Shown: positions 26,255 to 35,468 of the stretch, piece by piece | Numbering within the stretch: position 1 is the stretch's first letter | Layout of the letters: each line of letters starts with the position of its first letter | Source: Halomonas cupida | Lineage (GTDB): Bacteria; Pseudomonadota; Gammaproteobacteria; Pseudomonadales; Halomonadaceae | Assembly: GCF_900142755.1 (NCBI RefSeq) | Contig: NZ_FRCA01000001.1 | Location: 494,888 to 558,887, forward strand | Reading direction: 5' to 3' | Length of the DNA stretch: 64,000 nucleotides | Made by a program: the position numbers and the translations under genes | The notes under the pieces: generated by a model | What the model saw: the letters and a program-made list of their open reading frames with translations, nothing else | Database searches by the model: none | What the model was told of the DNA's origin: nothing

Positions 26255-28306
26255 TCAGCCCGGGGATTGGTATTGCTGCATCCACTGCAGCGCTCGCTCT
26301 GCCGGCATCGGCGCGGCGATGCCATAGCCCTGGGCCCGGTAACAGCCCAGCTGTTGTAACCGTCGGCAATGGGCGGGGGACTCGGCTCCTTCCGCGACCA
26401 CAGTGAGCCCGAGACGTCGGGCAATCTGCATGACACCTTCCACCACCACGACATTACGTTCATCGCTCAGCAGTCCCTTGATGAAACACCTGTCGATCTT
26501 CAGTGTATCGATCGGGAGCTCAAGTAGCTGTGCCAGCGACGAGTGACCGGCTCCAAAGTTATCCATCGCCAAGCTCAGACCGAGAGTTCGGCAGTGGGCC
26601 AACGAGTTTGCCACGGGGGCCGCGCCATCCGCTGAGTCCTCGCAGCGGAACTCCAGTTCCAGTCGGGTCGGGGACAATTCTGGATAACGGCTCAGGATAC
26701 CTTCCAGGCGTTCGCCGAAATCAGGCTGACTCAGATGTTGAAGACTGATATTGAAGCTGACTCGTGGGCTGACTCCGAGCTGCTGCCACTGACGCAATTG
26801 GCGCAGGACCCGCTCGATTACCCATTCGCCGAGGCTGCTGACCAATTGAGGATCCTGCACCATGGGCAGGATGTCCACGGGCATCACCAGACCATGCGGA
26901 GGCTGTGGCCAACGCAGCAGCGCCTCGAATCCCAACAGGTCTCCGCTGGCCAGGTCGATTCTCGGTTGGTAATGGAGGGTGAGTTCGTCATTGGCAAGGG
27001 CGGCTTCCACTCGCTGCTGGTGGCGGCGTTCCGGCAGGCCCAGACTGGGGTCAAACAGTTGATAGCGGTTCTTGCCGCTGTTCTTGGCCCGGTACATGGC
27101 CTGATCGGCGTGGCGCAGCAGAGTATCGGCATTTGCATTGTCCTGCGGATACAGAGTAATGCCGATGCTGACGGTGATGCATGCTAGACATTCTCCGATG
27201 GCAATCGGTTGAGTGAGGGTCTGTTGCATGCGCTGGACAGCCTGTAGACACTCGCCGTGATCATGTAGATCGGCCAGCAGGACGGCGAATTCATCGCCTC
27301 CCAATCGAGCCAGCAGATCGCTGTCGCGAATGACACCCTGCAGTCGCCTGGTGATCGCAACCAATACATCGTCGCCGGCGGCATGGCCAAAGCGGTCGTT
27401 GATCGGCTTGAAGCCATCCAGGTCGAGATAGCAGACGGCCAGCAGCCCGTTATGCCGACGCGCTCGATCAAGTGCCCGCTCGAGGTGTTGGGAGAAGTAC
27501 TGGCGATTCGGTAAACGGGTCAGAGCGTCATGGGTGGCCTGGTACTTGAGCTCATTCTCGTGGCGCTTCAATTCGGTGATGTCCGAGAAGATGATGGTGC
27601 AATTGAGCACCTGTTCCCTGGCATCGCGGACGAGTGACATGGAGAGATGTTGAGGGTATATCTCGCCGTTGCGGCGTCGTCCCCAGAGCTCGCCTCTCCA
27701 GCCGCCGTGCTTGATCAGGTGGCGCCAGATTCGAGTGTAATGACTCCGACTATGGCTCCCCGAGTCGAGCATCAAGGGGCTTTGACCGATCACCTCGGTT
27801 CGAGAGTAGCCCGTGAGACGAGTAAAGGCGGGGTTGACGTCGCAGATGCGGTTGTCCGCGTCAGTGATGATGATGCCTGCGTAGCTGGAGGCAAAGACGC
27901 TGGCCGCCAGGCGCTGTTGGTTCTCGGCCCGGCGCAGCTCGGTGAGGTCATGGCCTATGCACAGCATATCGCCACTGGGCAGGGGAATGTTGGCCCACAT
28001 GGTGGTGAGCTGTTTGCCATCCCGAGTGGAGGGATACCATTCCCGAAACATCTCGCCATCGGCAGAAGCGATGCCTTCCAGTACGTCCTTGTATTGTTCT
28101 TCCTCGGGGTAGAAGAGAGCCAATGGATGTGGATGTGCCTTGATCTCTTCGGCTGACCAGCCGAAGACCCTGACGCATTCCTGGTTCCAGAGGATGCAAC
28201 GCCCTTCCTTGTCGAAACCATCAACCATCAGCGGTGCCTGATCGAACAACAAGTCGAACAGCTTCAGTAATGAGCGTCCCTGCTGCATGTCCGGGCTCAT
28301 GATCAT
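26255..28306 (-). CDS. PAS-PAS-GGDEF-EAL cyclic-di-GMP signalling protein
   Basis: 683-aa protein with two PAS domains (about residues 10-125 and 130-255), a GGDEF domain (about 260-425) and an EAL domain (about 435-675). The GGDEF site is intact (LARLGGDEFAVLL) and so is the EAL motif (GFEALLRWPQP) with later motifs MDNFGAGHSSLAQL and DTLKIDRCFI. The FGAGHSS replaces the usual DDFGTGYSS, with Asn for the second Asp, which in the DDFG motif takes part in metal binding; phosphodiesterase activity may be reduced. No membrane segments; cytosolic sensor. It stands alone. Confidence 0.94.
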   Translation of the reverse strand: MIMSPDMQQGRSLLKLFDLLFDQAPLMVDGFDKEGRCILWNQECVRVFGWSAEEIKAHPHPLALFYPEEEQYKDVLEGIASADGEMFREWYPSTRDGKQLTTMWANIPLPSGDMLCIGHDLTELRRAENQQRLAASVFASSYAGIIITDADNRICDVNPAFTRLTGYSRTEVIGQSPLMLDSGSHSRSHYTRIWRHLIKHGGWRGELWGRRRNGEIYPQHLSMSLVRDAREQVLNCTIIFSDITELKRHENELKYQATHDALTRLPNRQYFSQHLERALDRARRHNGLLAVCYLDLDGFKPINDRFGHAAGDDVLVAITRRLQGVIRDSDLLARLGGDEFAVLLADLHDHGECLQAVQRMQQTLTQPIAIGECLACITVSIGITLYPQDNANADTLLRHADQAMYRAKNSGKNRYQLFDPSLGLPERRHQQRVEAALANDELTLHYQPRIDLASGDLLGFEALLRWPQPPHGLVMPVDILPMVQDPQLVSSLGEWVIERVLRQLRQWQQLGVSPRVSFNISLQHLSQPDFGERLEGILSRYPELSPTRLELEFRCEDSADGAAPVANSLAHCRTLGLSLAMDNFGAGHSSLAQLLELPIDTLKIDRCFIKGLLSDERNVVVVEGVMQIARRLGLTVVAEGAESPAHCRRLQQLGCYRAQGYGIAAPMPAERALQWMQQYQSPG

Positions 28307-28381
28307 AGTGAGACCTGTTGGATGAGACTCGTACCACTATAGACCTGGCCAGAGAAGGATGAATAATGCGCTTTTTCTGCA

Positions 28382-28780
28382 TTAGTTAACGATTACCTGT
28401 GAGTATCTCTCCGGGTCGAAGCGCAGGCAGGTAGCCATCAAAACCACTGTCACCAGGGCAAGGAACGCCCATGCACTCGAGAAGGTGCCGGTCAGGTCGC
28501 GAATGAACCCCGCACCCAGAGGCGAAAAGGCTGCGATGAAATAGCCGATGCCTTGCACTCTTCCCGAGATATTAGCCCGGCATGCTTTCATTATGGGTGA
28601 ATGGCGGGACAGGGATGTGCCGCCGAAAATCAAATCGATCAGGATGCGCTATTTGATTGCCATGTTAATAGTTCGACGACAGGGCCGATGGCGGCCATGG
28701 ATGGCCGAAGGCTCAAACCGATCAATACTGCCAGCGGCACGATACTGATGATCGAGGGAAGTGGTCGTGTGCAGTTCCTT
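28382..28780 (-). pseudogene. MFS transporter remnant (CynX/NimT type) with central deletion and inserted repeat
   Basis: Two ends of one MFS gene remain. The C-terminal 60 or so residues read SGRVQGIGYFIAAFSPLGAG and on to a natural stop (28382-28569). On the other side of a 101-bp repeat, the reverse strand at about 28780-28672 encodes ISIVPLAVLIGLSLRPSMAA followed by IGPVVE, the typical first helix and NLRPxxxxxGP motif of cyanate/nitroimidazole MFS transporters. Some 300 central residues are missing and no in-frame ATG was found for the N-terminal part. It is non-functional. Confidence 0.82.
28570..28670. repeat. Small hairpin-rich interspersed repeat, copy 1 (internally deleted)
   Basis: This 101-bp sequence is a decayed version of the 172-bp element at 54137-54308. 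Both begin TATTA(A/G)CCCGGCATGCTTTCA and end TTTGATTGCCATGTTAATA; copy 1 lacks about 70 bp of the middle and its first two hairpins carry mismatches. It replaces the middle of an MFS gene. Confidence 0.85.
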
Positions 28781-28831
28781 GTGCGAACTGAGTATCCATC
28801 CGGGCTCCTGTTCAGGGATGTGGCTTGGGGA

Positions 28832-28945
28832 AGCCTGGTGCGTCTTGCACCAGGCTCCGGCAGCCTAATACCTCAATCCAGCTTTAGGTCAAGAGGCCCG
28901 GCAGAGGAGTTCTCGCAAGGAAACGCCGGCGGAGAACCGGCGTTG
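28832..28945 (-). terminator. Two hairpins downstream of the MFS gene at 28952
   Basis: AACGCCGG/CCGGCGTT (28922-28945) followed by TCCTT on the reverse strand lies directly after the MFS stop and is a plausible intrinsic terminator. A second perfect 10-bp stem, AGCCTGGTGC/GCACCAGGCT (28832-28856, loop GTCTT), follows about 65 bp later. Confidence 0.6.
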
Positions 28946-28951
28946 AGTGGG

Positions 28952-30190
28952 TCAGGGGTGGATCCCGTCCGTGTGGCCGACGGGAGGCACCGGTTGAGTC
29001 CTCACACGAGTGGCGATCAGAAATGCCACGAGCAGCAGCAGGGTACCGCTGAAGGCAAAGGTGCCCAGCACACCCTGCGCATCGAACAGCACCCCACCAA
29101 CGGCGGCACCGGCGGCGATGGACAATTGGATCGAGGCGCCAAGCAGTCCCCCTGCACTTTCAGCCTCGTCGGCCACAACCCGCGTCAGCCAGGTGGACCA
29201 GGCCACTGGTACGGCACCGAAGGCCAATCCCCAGAGTGTGATCATCAGCGCGTCGGTCCACAGCGAGAACCCGCCCAGAGTGACCAGCAGCCAGGCAATG
29301 ATGCCCATCGTCAGTGGCATCGTCAGCAGGGTCAGGCGCAGGTGGTGCTCCAGCCACCTGCCGGCCAGCAGGGTGCCGGTGAAGTTGGCCAGGCCGAACG
29401 CCAGCAGAGTGGTGGAGATACTCTGGATACCGGCCCCGGAAATCTGCTCGAGAAAGGGGCGCACATAGGTGAAGAAAGCAAAGTGTCCGCAGAACACCAG
29501 CATCGCGGCGAAGATGCCCATACCGATTCCCGGTCTGGCCAGCACATCGACAAGCGTACGCAGTGGAGTGGGACGTTGTGGGGGCATCGAAGGTAGCGTC
29601 AGGACCTGCACCACCAATGTCATCACAGCCAGTCCCGTGGCGATCAGGAAGACATTGCGCCAGCCCAGCATGTCACCCAGAAAGCTACCGAGTGCCGCAG
29701 CGCTGATGGTAGCGATGGGGACACCGGTGAAGATCAACGATAGTGCTCTTGGCACATCCTGTTCACGCACCAGGCGCATTGCCGTAGCGACCGAGAGGGC
29801 CCAGAAGCCGCCCAGCGCAACACCCAGCAGGACACGGCCGAACAACAGCCAACCCAGGCCGGGAGAGAAATAGACGATCAGGTTGGCGGCAATCAAGATG
29901 ATGGAAAAGGCCTGCAGCACATATCGTCGGTCGAGGCCTCGCGTTGCTGAGGTCACCAACAGACCGGCTACCAGCGCGACCAGAGCGGTTACGGTGACGG
30001 CCTGGCCCGCCTGGCCTTCGCTGACCTGCAGGGAGTGGGCCATCGGTGTCAGCAGGCTGGCCGGGAGAAATTCAGACATCACCAGACTGAACACCCCAAG
30101 CGCCAGTGATACGACGGCGCTCCATGCCGACTCACTCTGTTGTGGACGGTCTTCGTGGCTGGAATCGGTCATGCAGATATCTTGTGGCAT
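28952..30190 (-). CDS. MFS efflux transporter (DHA1, NepI-like)
   Basis: 12-helix drug:H+ antiporter-type MFS protein, 412 aa from the ATG at 30190 (MPQDICMTDSSHE), which follows GGAAGCAAGACG. Helix 1 is AWSAVVSLALGVFSLVMSEF, and motif LLFGRVLLGVALGGFWALSV, including RxxxGxxxGGFW, is typical of purine nucleoside and sugar efflux pumps of the NepI/AraJ group. It is divergent from an AraC regulator 136 bp away, a layout common for regulated efflux genes. Substrate unknown. Confidence 0.92.
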   Translation of the reverse strand: MPQDICMTDSSHEDRPQQSESAWSAVVSLALGVFSLVMSEFLPASLLTPMAHSLQVSEGQAGQAVTVTALVALVAGLLVTSATRGLDRRYVLQAFSIILIAANLIVYFSPGLGWLLFGRVLLGVALGGFWALSVATAMRLVREQDVPRALSLIFTGVPIATISAAALGSFLGDMLGWRNVFLIATGLAVMTLVVQVLTLPSMPPQRPTPLRTLVDVLARPGIGMGIFAAMLVFCGHFAFFTYVRPFLEQISGAGIQSISTTLLAFGLANFTGTLLAGRWLEHHLRLTLLTMPLTMGIIAWLLVTLGGFSLWTDALMITLWGLAFGAVPVAWSTWLTRVVADEAESAGGLLGASIQLSIAAGAAVGGVLFDAQGVLGTFAFSGTLLLLVAFLIATRVRTQPVPPVGHTDGIHP

Positions 30191-30316
30191 CGTCTTGCTT
30201 CCATGACTTGGGATCGGGATGGAAGCAGCGTAAAGTAGCAGGGCAATACTAACTATCATTGAAGGTCTTGGATGTTTGATAGATCGTCCTGACTTGGTTC
30301 TGTCGGCCCGACGGAG

Positions 30317-30436
30317 AGTGCCTCGATGGCAAGTACTTCAGTGGAAAGTGTCTCAGTGGCAAGCACTTCAGTGGCAAGCACTTCAGTGGCAAGCACTTCA
30401 GTGGAAAGTGCTTCAGTGGAAAGTGCCTCGAATGAG
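30317..30436 (+). repeat. 15-bp tandem repeat, eight units, spanning the start of an AraC gene
   Basis: Eight consecutive 15-bp units related to AGCACTTCAGTGGCA run from 30317 to 30436. Units 4 and 5 (30362-30391) are identical and neighbouring units differ at one to four positions. The ATG at 30326 lies inside the first, degenerate unit (AGTGCCTCGATGGCA). Since 15 is a multiple of 3, gain or loss of units keeps the frame. Confidence 0.9.
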
Positions 30437-31360
30437 TGGATCAGCGAGCTACTGCTGGGGATGCGTCTCTCCGGCCTTGATTACCGCAGGTTCCAGATGG
30501 CGCCGCCGTTCGGCATCCGCTTCGATATCCAGTCCAGTTGTGCGCAATTTCATTTCATTGCCCAGGGGCCTGTATTCCTCAATACCCCGGACGCCGGTGT
30601 ACTGCGGCTGGAGAGCGGTGATGCCGTGTTGCTGCCGCGGGGAGGCCATCATCAGTTGCTGTCGTCGCAGGATGTGAAATGTCGTGACATCAATGGCATC
30701 GAGACAATCCCGCTGTGTGAAGCCTTCAGTTGTGTCACGGATTGTCCGGATGGCACCTGTCGTAGCCGGGACGTGCGCATTTTCAGTGGCCGAATGACTT
30801 TCGATCTCGGTGGCATGCACCCCTTGATTTCGCTGATGCCCAGGGTCATGCACGTGGGCACACTGCTGGCACGCTACCCGGAAGTCCTGCCGATGCTCGA
30901 GGCCATGGAGCGTGAGTCGCGTCTGGAGCGGGTGGGGGCCGCCGGTATTCTGGCGCGGCTGGCCGATGTAGTCGCCGCCTGCATTGTGCGTGGCTGGGTG
31001 GAATGTGGCTGTGGTGATGTTGGCGGTTGGCTGGCAGCACTGCGTGATCCACGGTTGGGGGCCGTCATTGCCGCCGTGCACCGTGAGCCGGGGCGCGACT
31101 GGAGCGTGGCCAGCATGGCCGCCGAGATGGGCAGTTCACGCTCGGTATTTGCCCAACGCTTCCGTGAAGCGCTGGGCATCTCTCCGCTCAACTACGTCAC
31201 TCAGTTGCGCATGCGCCTGGCCAGTCAGTGGATCACCGAGAAGGACATGTCGATCGACCAGGTGGCCTGGCAACTGGGATACGGCTCCCAGGCAGCCTTC
31301 AGTCGAGCCTTCAAGCGCGCTACAGGCAAGACACCGGGATCGCTGCGCCATCCTGCATGA
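30326..31360 (+). CDS. AraC-family regulator with repetitive N-terminal tail and cupin domain
   Basis: 344-aa AraC regulator, longer than usual because residues 2-36 are a Ser/Thr/Val/Ala repeat of 5-residue units such as SVAST. The cupin-type sensor domain follows (about 40-200; FGIRFDIQSSCAQFHFIAQG, LESGDAVLLPRGGHHQLL). Cys residues around CVTDCPDGTC could bind metal. The C-terminal helix-turn-helix pair is SVASMAAEMGSSRSVFAQRF and DQVAWQLGYGSQAAFSRAFK. It is divergent from the MFS efflux gene and likely regulates it. A later start near residue 37 cannot be excluded, but GGAG precedes 30326. Confidence 0.9.
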   Translation: MASTSVESVSVASTSVASTSVASTSVESASVESASNEWISELLLGMRLSGLDYRRFQMAPPFGIRFDIQSSCAQFHFIAQGPVFLNTPDAGVLRLESGDAVLLPRGGHHQLLSSQDVKCRDINGIETIPLCEAFSCVTDCPDGTCRSRDVRIFSGRMTFDLGGMHPLISLMPRVMHVGTLLARYPEVLPMLEAMERESRLERVGAAGILARLADVVAACIVRGWVECGCGDVGGWLAALRDPRLGAVIAAVHREPGRDWSVASMAAEMGSSRSVFAQRFREALGISPLNYVTQLRMRLASQWITEKDMSIDQVAWQLGYGSQAAFSRAFKRATGKTPGSLRHPA

Positions 31361-31380
31361 GCCCGGTGCAGCAGGAGTGG

Positions 31381-32781
31381 TCAGAGCGTACTCCATGGGC
31401 TGGTGTCACCACGTTCGAGTACCTCGATGATGATCTCCAGTGCCTTCTCGAGAGCATCGCGGGTATGGGGTGAGCCGACGCACAGCCGGATCGCCTGGGG
31501 GGCGGGTTCGCTACCTGTGCAGAAGGGTTCGGGGGTCGATACGCGAACGCCGGCACTCTCGAGTAGCGCATGTACTTCGCTGGACCGACGGCCCTCCGGG
31601 AGAGGCAGCCAGATGTTGGACCCTCGCAGCTGGCCTTGCGGCCGGTAGCAGGCGAGACGTTCCGAGGCCCGTTGCTGACGGTATTGCTGCTCCTCGGTCT
31701 GCCAGGCAATCAGCTCGTCGGCCCGCGGGGAGGCAATCCAGCGGCAGGCGGCTTCGGCCATCAACGGAGGTGCCATCCAGGTCTCGGCACGCAGCGAGCT
31801 GGCGATGCGATCACGCAGACGTTGAGGCACCTGCAGGGTGCCGACTCGCAATCCTCCGGAAAGCACCTTGGCGGTACTGAATACATGCAGGGTCCGCTCT
31901 GGTGCCAGCTCAAGCAGGGAGGTTCCTCGGTCCTCGGGGGGAAGATACTGCACGTGGTCCTCCAGCAGCCAGAAGTCATGCCGCCTGGCCAGTTCTGCCA
32001 GCTGTTGGCGACGCTCCTCGCCCAACGCGATGCCTGTCGGGTTGTTCTGATCCGGAGTGATATAGACCAGACGCGGCACCTGACGCTGGCACAATCGCGT
32101 CAGGGCGTCGATGTCCATGCCGTCATCGTCGAGGGGAATTCCTGCCGGCTTGAGGTAGGCATGGCGCACCGCCGCATTGAAGCCGGGGTAGGTCAGGGCA
32201 TCGGCCGCGACCAATTCACCTGGCCGAGTCAGTGTGCGTAAACAGAGGTCGAGTCCGTGCTGTCCGCCCTGGGTAACAACCAGTTCGCCTCGGGTCGTGA
32301 ATCCCAGATGCTCAAGCCAATCAGCAAGCGCCTTGCGGTGGGCGGGGTTACCGATATCCGCCTGATATCGGCTGGCCATGGCAATGGCATCGGGGTCCTG
32401 ACAGATCTCACTCAGGGCATCGCGCAGACACTGCTGTCGCCAGGTGTGATGGGGCGCGAAGCTCAGGCTCATGTCGATCATGCCATTGTCTTCGCCCTCG
32501 ACGTGCACATCGAAGGACAGGCCGGCACTTTCCTCGTCACAGACATAGGTGCCGCTGCCCACTCGGGACTGTACCCAACCGCGGTGTTGGGCTTCGTTGT
32601 ATGCCCGGGTGATGGTGCCAACGGTGACTCCCAGGGCATCGGCCAGCTGTCGCTGGGGTGGCAGACGCTCGCCCGGCGAAAGATCCCCGGTAGCGATGGC
32701 GCTGCCGATGGACTCTGCAATCTGCCGGTAGCGGGGAGCCTGACGAGCACCTGATTCGAGTTCTGGTATCCAGATTGTCAT
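31381..32781 (-). CDS. MocR-type regulator (GntR helix-turn-helix fused to aminotransferase fold)
   Basis: 466-aa MocR/PdxR-family regulator, start at 32781 (MTIWIPELESG). Residues about 15-80 are a GntR winged helix (GERLPPQRQLADALGVTVGT). The rest is a fold-type I aminotransferase domain with VTQGGQHGLDLCLRTL, VYITPDQNNPTGIALGEERR and, at the PLP lysine, HVFSTAKVLSGGLRVGTLQV. Divergent from a LysE-family exporter 149 bp away, which it most likely controls in response to PLP or an amino-compound. Confidence 0.94.
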   Translation of the reverse strand: MTIWIPELESGARQAPRYRQIAESIGSAIATGDLSPGERLPPQRQLADALGVTVGTITRAYNEAQHRGWVQSRVGSGTYVCDEESAGLSFDVHVEGEDNGMIDMSLSFAPHHTWRQQCLRDALSEICQDPDAIAMASRYQADIGNPAHRKALADWLEHLGFTTRGELVVTQGGQHGLDLCLRTLTRPGELVAADALTYPGFNAAVRHAYLKPAGIPLDDDGMDIDALTRLCQRQVPRLVYITPDQNNPTGIALGEERRQQLAELARRHDFWLLEDHVQYLPPEDRGTSLLELAPERTLHVFSTAKVLSGGLRVGTLQVPQRLRDRIASSLRAETWMAPPLMAEAACRWIASPRADELIAWQTEEQQYRQQRASERLACYRPQGQLRGSNIWLPLPEGRRSSEVHALLESAGVRVSTPEPFCTGSEPAPQAIRLCVGSPHTRDALEKALEIIIEVLERGDTSPWSTL

Positions 32782-32930
32782 GGTGACAATAAAACCTTTG
32801 ACGTCAGAATTGACCCTATTATGCTGCTTGTATGTCGGAAATTGTAGTGCAATGTAGATAATTGTATGGGTGCAATGTCCAGGCAACTTTCAGCGCCCAA
32901 TATCAGAATGGAATGTCAGGAAGGAATGTC

Positions 32931-33530
32931 ATGCAGGACTTGTCTTTTGTGGTACCCGTCACCCTGTTCATGCTGTCGATGACGCTGACGCCAGGCCCCA
33001 ACAACATGATGTTGACCGCCTCCGGTGCCAACTACGGGTTTCGGCGCACTATGCCTCATATCCTGGGCATCAATGCGGGGTGTTTCATACTGTTCACTGC
33101 CGTGGCGCTGGGGCTGGGAGTGATCTTCGAACGTTTCCCTGTGGTGCAGACGGCGCTCAAGATCGTCGGCAGTATCTATCTGCTGTATCTGGCGTGGAAG
33201 ATTGCCACGGCTCCGCCACCGGAACTCCGCCGCGACGGGGCCAGGCCCATGACATTCTGGCAGGCGGCGGCCTTCCAGTTCGCCAATCCCAAGGCCTGGG
33301 TCATGGGGATTGCGTTGATGGCGAGCTTCCTGCCCGAAACCGGTAATCCCTGGCTGAATGCCTTCATCGTGGCGGCCTTTGCCGAGGTGGTGGCGTTTCC
33401 CTGCATCTCGCTGTGGGCAGGTTTTGGCACGGCGGTAGGACGTGCGCTCAAGACGAACACCAGTTGGCGATGGTTCAACGGCGTCATGGGGGCAATGACG
33501 GCGGCCTGTGTATTTCTGATTTTGGGTTAA
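32931..33530 (+). CDS. LysE-family amino acid exporter
   Basis: RhtB/LysE-type inner-membrane exporter, 199 aa from the ATG at 32931 (AGGAATGTC upstream). Signature TLTPGPNNMMLTASGANYGF, then AAFQFANPKAWVMGIALMAS. Upstream in-frame ATGs (32862, 32913) have poorer context. Divergent MocR neighbour suggests induction by an amino acid. It differs in sequence from the LysE protein at 12648, so the two are not recent duplicates. Confidence 0.92.
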   Translation: MQDLSFVVPVTLFMLSMTLTPGPNNMMLTASGANYGFRRTMPHILGINAGCFILFTAVALGLGVIFERFPVVQTALKIVGSIYLLYLAWKIATAPPPELRRDGARPMTFWQAAAFQFANPKAWVMGIALMASFLPETGNPWLNAFIVAAFAEVVAFPCISLWAGFGTAVGRALKTNTSWRWFNGVMGAMTAACVFLILG

Positions 33531-33566
33531 TGCTTCGTGGTGCTGATGAAAAATCCGCTCATGGAA

Positions 33567-33598
33567 AGGGCCGACGCCTGTTGCCAGGCGTCGGCCCT
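33567..33598. terminator. Bidirectional intrinsic terminator
   Basis: A perfect 14-bp stem (AGGGCCGACGCCTG with CAGGCGTCGGCCCT, loop TTGC) sits between the convergent lysE and OFA-transporter genes, 37 and 23 bp from their stops. A TTTTT run occurs on the reverse-strand side at 33550-33555 region, and ATTTG on the forward side. Confidence 0.8.
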
Positions 33599-33620
33599 AT
33601 TTGTGCTACATGCTGTCTGA

Positions 33621-35348
33621 TCAGTGCTGTTCGGCGCTCTGCAGCGTCTGCTCACGGTGGTGATGGCGTTCATTGACCGGGCGCAGCAGTAGATTGGCGA
33701 AGAATGCGACCACCAGTAGTGCCGCCATGCAGTACATCGTCGTGTTGTACAGGCTGGGAGTCGGATCCGCGGTGCCGGGGGGGACGATTTCCATCAGCTT
33801 CGAGACGGTCACCGTCCTGGTGGCAACCAGTTGTTCCAACTGGTCGATCGAGGCTCCGAACTTCTCCGCAAACACCGCCGGGTCGACCTTGCTTGCCAGG
33901 TTCGAAATGGCCTGACCCACCGACACCTCGCGTAGCGATGTGATGGCCAGTGGACCCAGCACCCCTGCAGCCGACCATGCGGTCAGCAGTCGGCCATGTA
34001 TGCCGCCGACGTGCATGGTACCGAACATGTCTGCCAGGTAGGCGGGGATGGTGGCAAAGCCACCTCCATACATGGAGAAGATGATCATGGTGGCGATATA
34101 GAAACCGATCAGATAGATCACATTGGCACTGTCTGCTCCTGCCGTGGCAAAAAATGGCAGCGAGAGATACAGCAAGGTGCCCAACACGAAGAAGCAATGG
34201 TAGGTATTCTTGCGCCCGATATAGTCCGAGGTGGAGGCCCAGAAGAAGCGACCGCACATGTTGAAGACCGAGATCATCAATACATACGTCGACGCGAAGG
34301 CGGCAGTGACAATCATTGGCATGGTGGTGCCATAGATCTCGCTCATCATCGTCTTGGCGACACCAATGACACCGATGCCGGCGGTAACGTTGAAACACAA
34401 CATCAGCCACATCTGCCAGAACTGTGGTGTCTTCAGTGCCTGATCGATGTGTACGTGCTCGCTGGTGACCATGCGATTGGTCTTCTCTTCCGGTTGCCAA
34501 CCTTCCGGCTTCCAGTCGGCTGCCGGCACACGGTACATGAAGGATGCAACCAGCATCACGCACAGGTAGACGATGCCCAGGGTCAGGAAGGTCGCAGACG
34601 CACCGGTATCGCCGGTACCCACCACGTAGACACCGGCCTCGCCACCGTAGGCTGCCGCCTGTTCCACCGACGCGATCACTACCTCGACCTGGCCCGATGC
34701 GGTTTCAGCGAAGCGTCGGCCTCCTTCGGTGATCACCGTGACCGCCGACTCTGCCCCCAGATACTCGGGGGCGCTGGCATAGAGCGACAGCAGCCAGTCC
34801 TTGACGGGAGCGGCGATCATGGCGCCACCACCAAAGCCCATGATCGCCATTCCGGTCGCCATACCGCGGCGGTCAGGGAACCAGCGAAGCAGCGTCGAAA
34901 CTGGTGAGACATACCCCAGGCCAAGGCCGCAACCGCCGAGCACACCATATCCCAGGTAGATCAGCCAAAGCTGATGCAATGAGATACCCAACGAGCCGAT
35001 GATGAAGCCTCCGCCCCACAGGAGGGCGGCTACCACGCCAACCATGCGCGGACCGACCTCTTCCAGCCACTTGCCCGCAAAGGCGGCGGCCAGGCCGAGA
35101 AAGACAATCGCCACCGAGAAGATCCAGACCACGGATGACAGGCTCCAGTCGTCAGCGGCGGGAGCGACCACCCCCATCTCACTGGCCAGTGGAAGATTGA
35201 ATACCGACCACGCATAAACCGAGCCGATGCAGAGGTGAATGGCGATCGAGGCAGGTGGTACCCTCCAGCGATTGAAACCGGGTTTGGCGACGATGTTTTC
35301 CTTGCGCAGGAACGCCAGACGGCCGCCGGGTGTATTGTTGTTGTTCAT
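33621..35348 (-). CDS. OFA-family MFS transporter (oxalate/formate antiporter family)
   Basis: 575-aa MFS carrier of the OFA family. N-terminal helix ASIAIHLCIGSVYAWSVFNL is diagnostic, then GYGVLGGCGLGLGYVSPVST and LLRWFPDRRGMATGMAIMGF. A periplasmic or loop insertion of about 65 residues follows helix 6 (YASAPEYLGAESAV), larger than in E. coli YhjX. Preceded by AGGAGG. Upstream lie three phased dyads and a sensor kinase/NtrC-type regulator pair on the same strand, so expression is probably signal-dependent. Substrate unknown; likely a small carboxylate. Confidence 0.92.
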   Translation of the reverse strand: MNNNNTPGGRLAFLRKENIVAKPGFNRWRVPPASIAIHLCIGSVYAWSVFNLPLASEMGVVAPAADDWSLSSVVWIFSVAIVFLGLAAAFAGKWLEEVGPRMVGVVAALLWGGGFIIGSLGISLHQLWLIYLGYGVLGGCGLGLGYVSPVSTLLRWFPDRRGMATGMAIMGFGGGAMIAAPVKDWLLSLYASAPEYLGAESAVTVITEGGRRFAETASGQVEVVIASVEQAAAYGGEAGVYVVGTGDTGASATFLTLGIVYLCVMLVASFMYRVPAADWKPEGWQPEEKTNRMVTSEHVHIDQALKTPQFWQMWLMLCFNVTAGIGVIGVAKTMMSEIYGTTMPMIVTAAFASTYVLMISVFNMCGRFFWASTSDYIGRKNTYHCFFVLGTLLYLSLPFFATAGADSANVIYLIGFYIATMIIFSMYGGGFATIPAYLADMFGTMHVGGIHGRLLTAWSAAGVLGPLAITSLREVSVGQAISNLASKVDPAVFAEKFGASIDQLEQLVATRTVTVSKLMEIVPPGTADPTPSLYNTTMYCMAALLVVAFFANLLLRPVNERHHHREQTLQSAEQH

Positions 35349-35468
35349 GCTTCCTCCTTGCTTAGCGTCGTCATTCGAGACGCTGCGATCACAGTTGCCC
35401 GGGAGGAAGTCTGGTGGTCGACTACTGGCGTCGCCAACTATCTTTAGTATTAATTTCAGATGGTTATG

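Noticed and set aside
28832..28856. tRNA-like stem
   Set aside because: A single 10-bp hairpin with a 5-nt loop; no cloverleaf around it.
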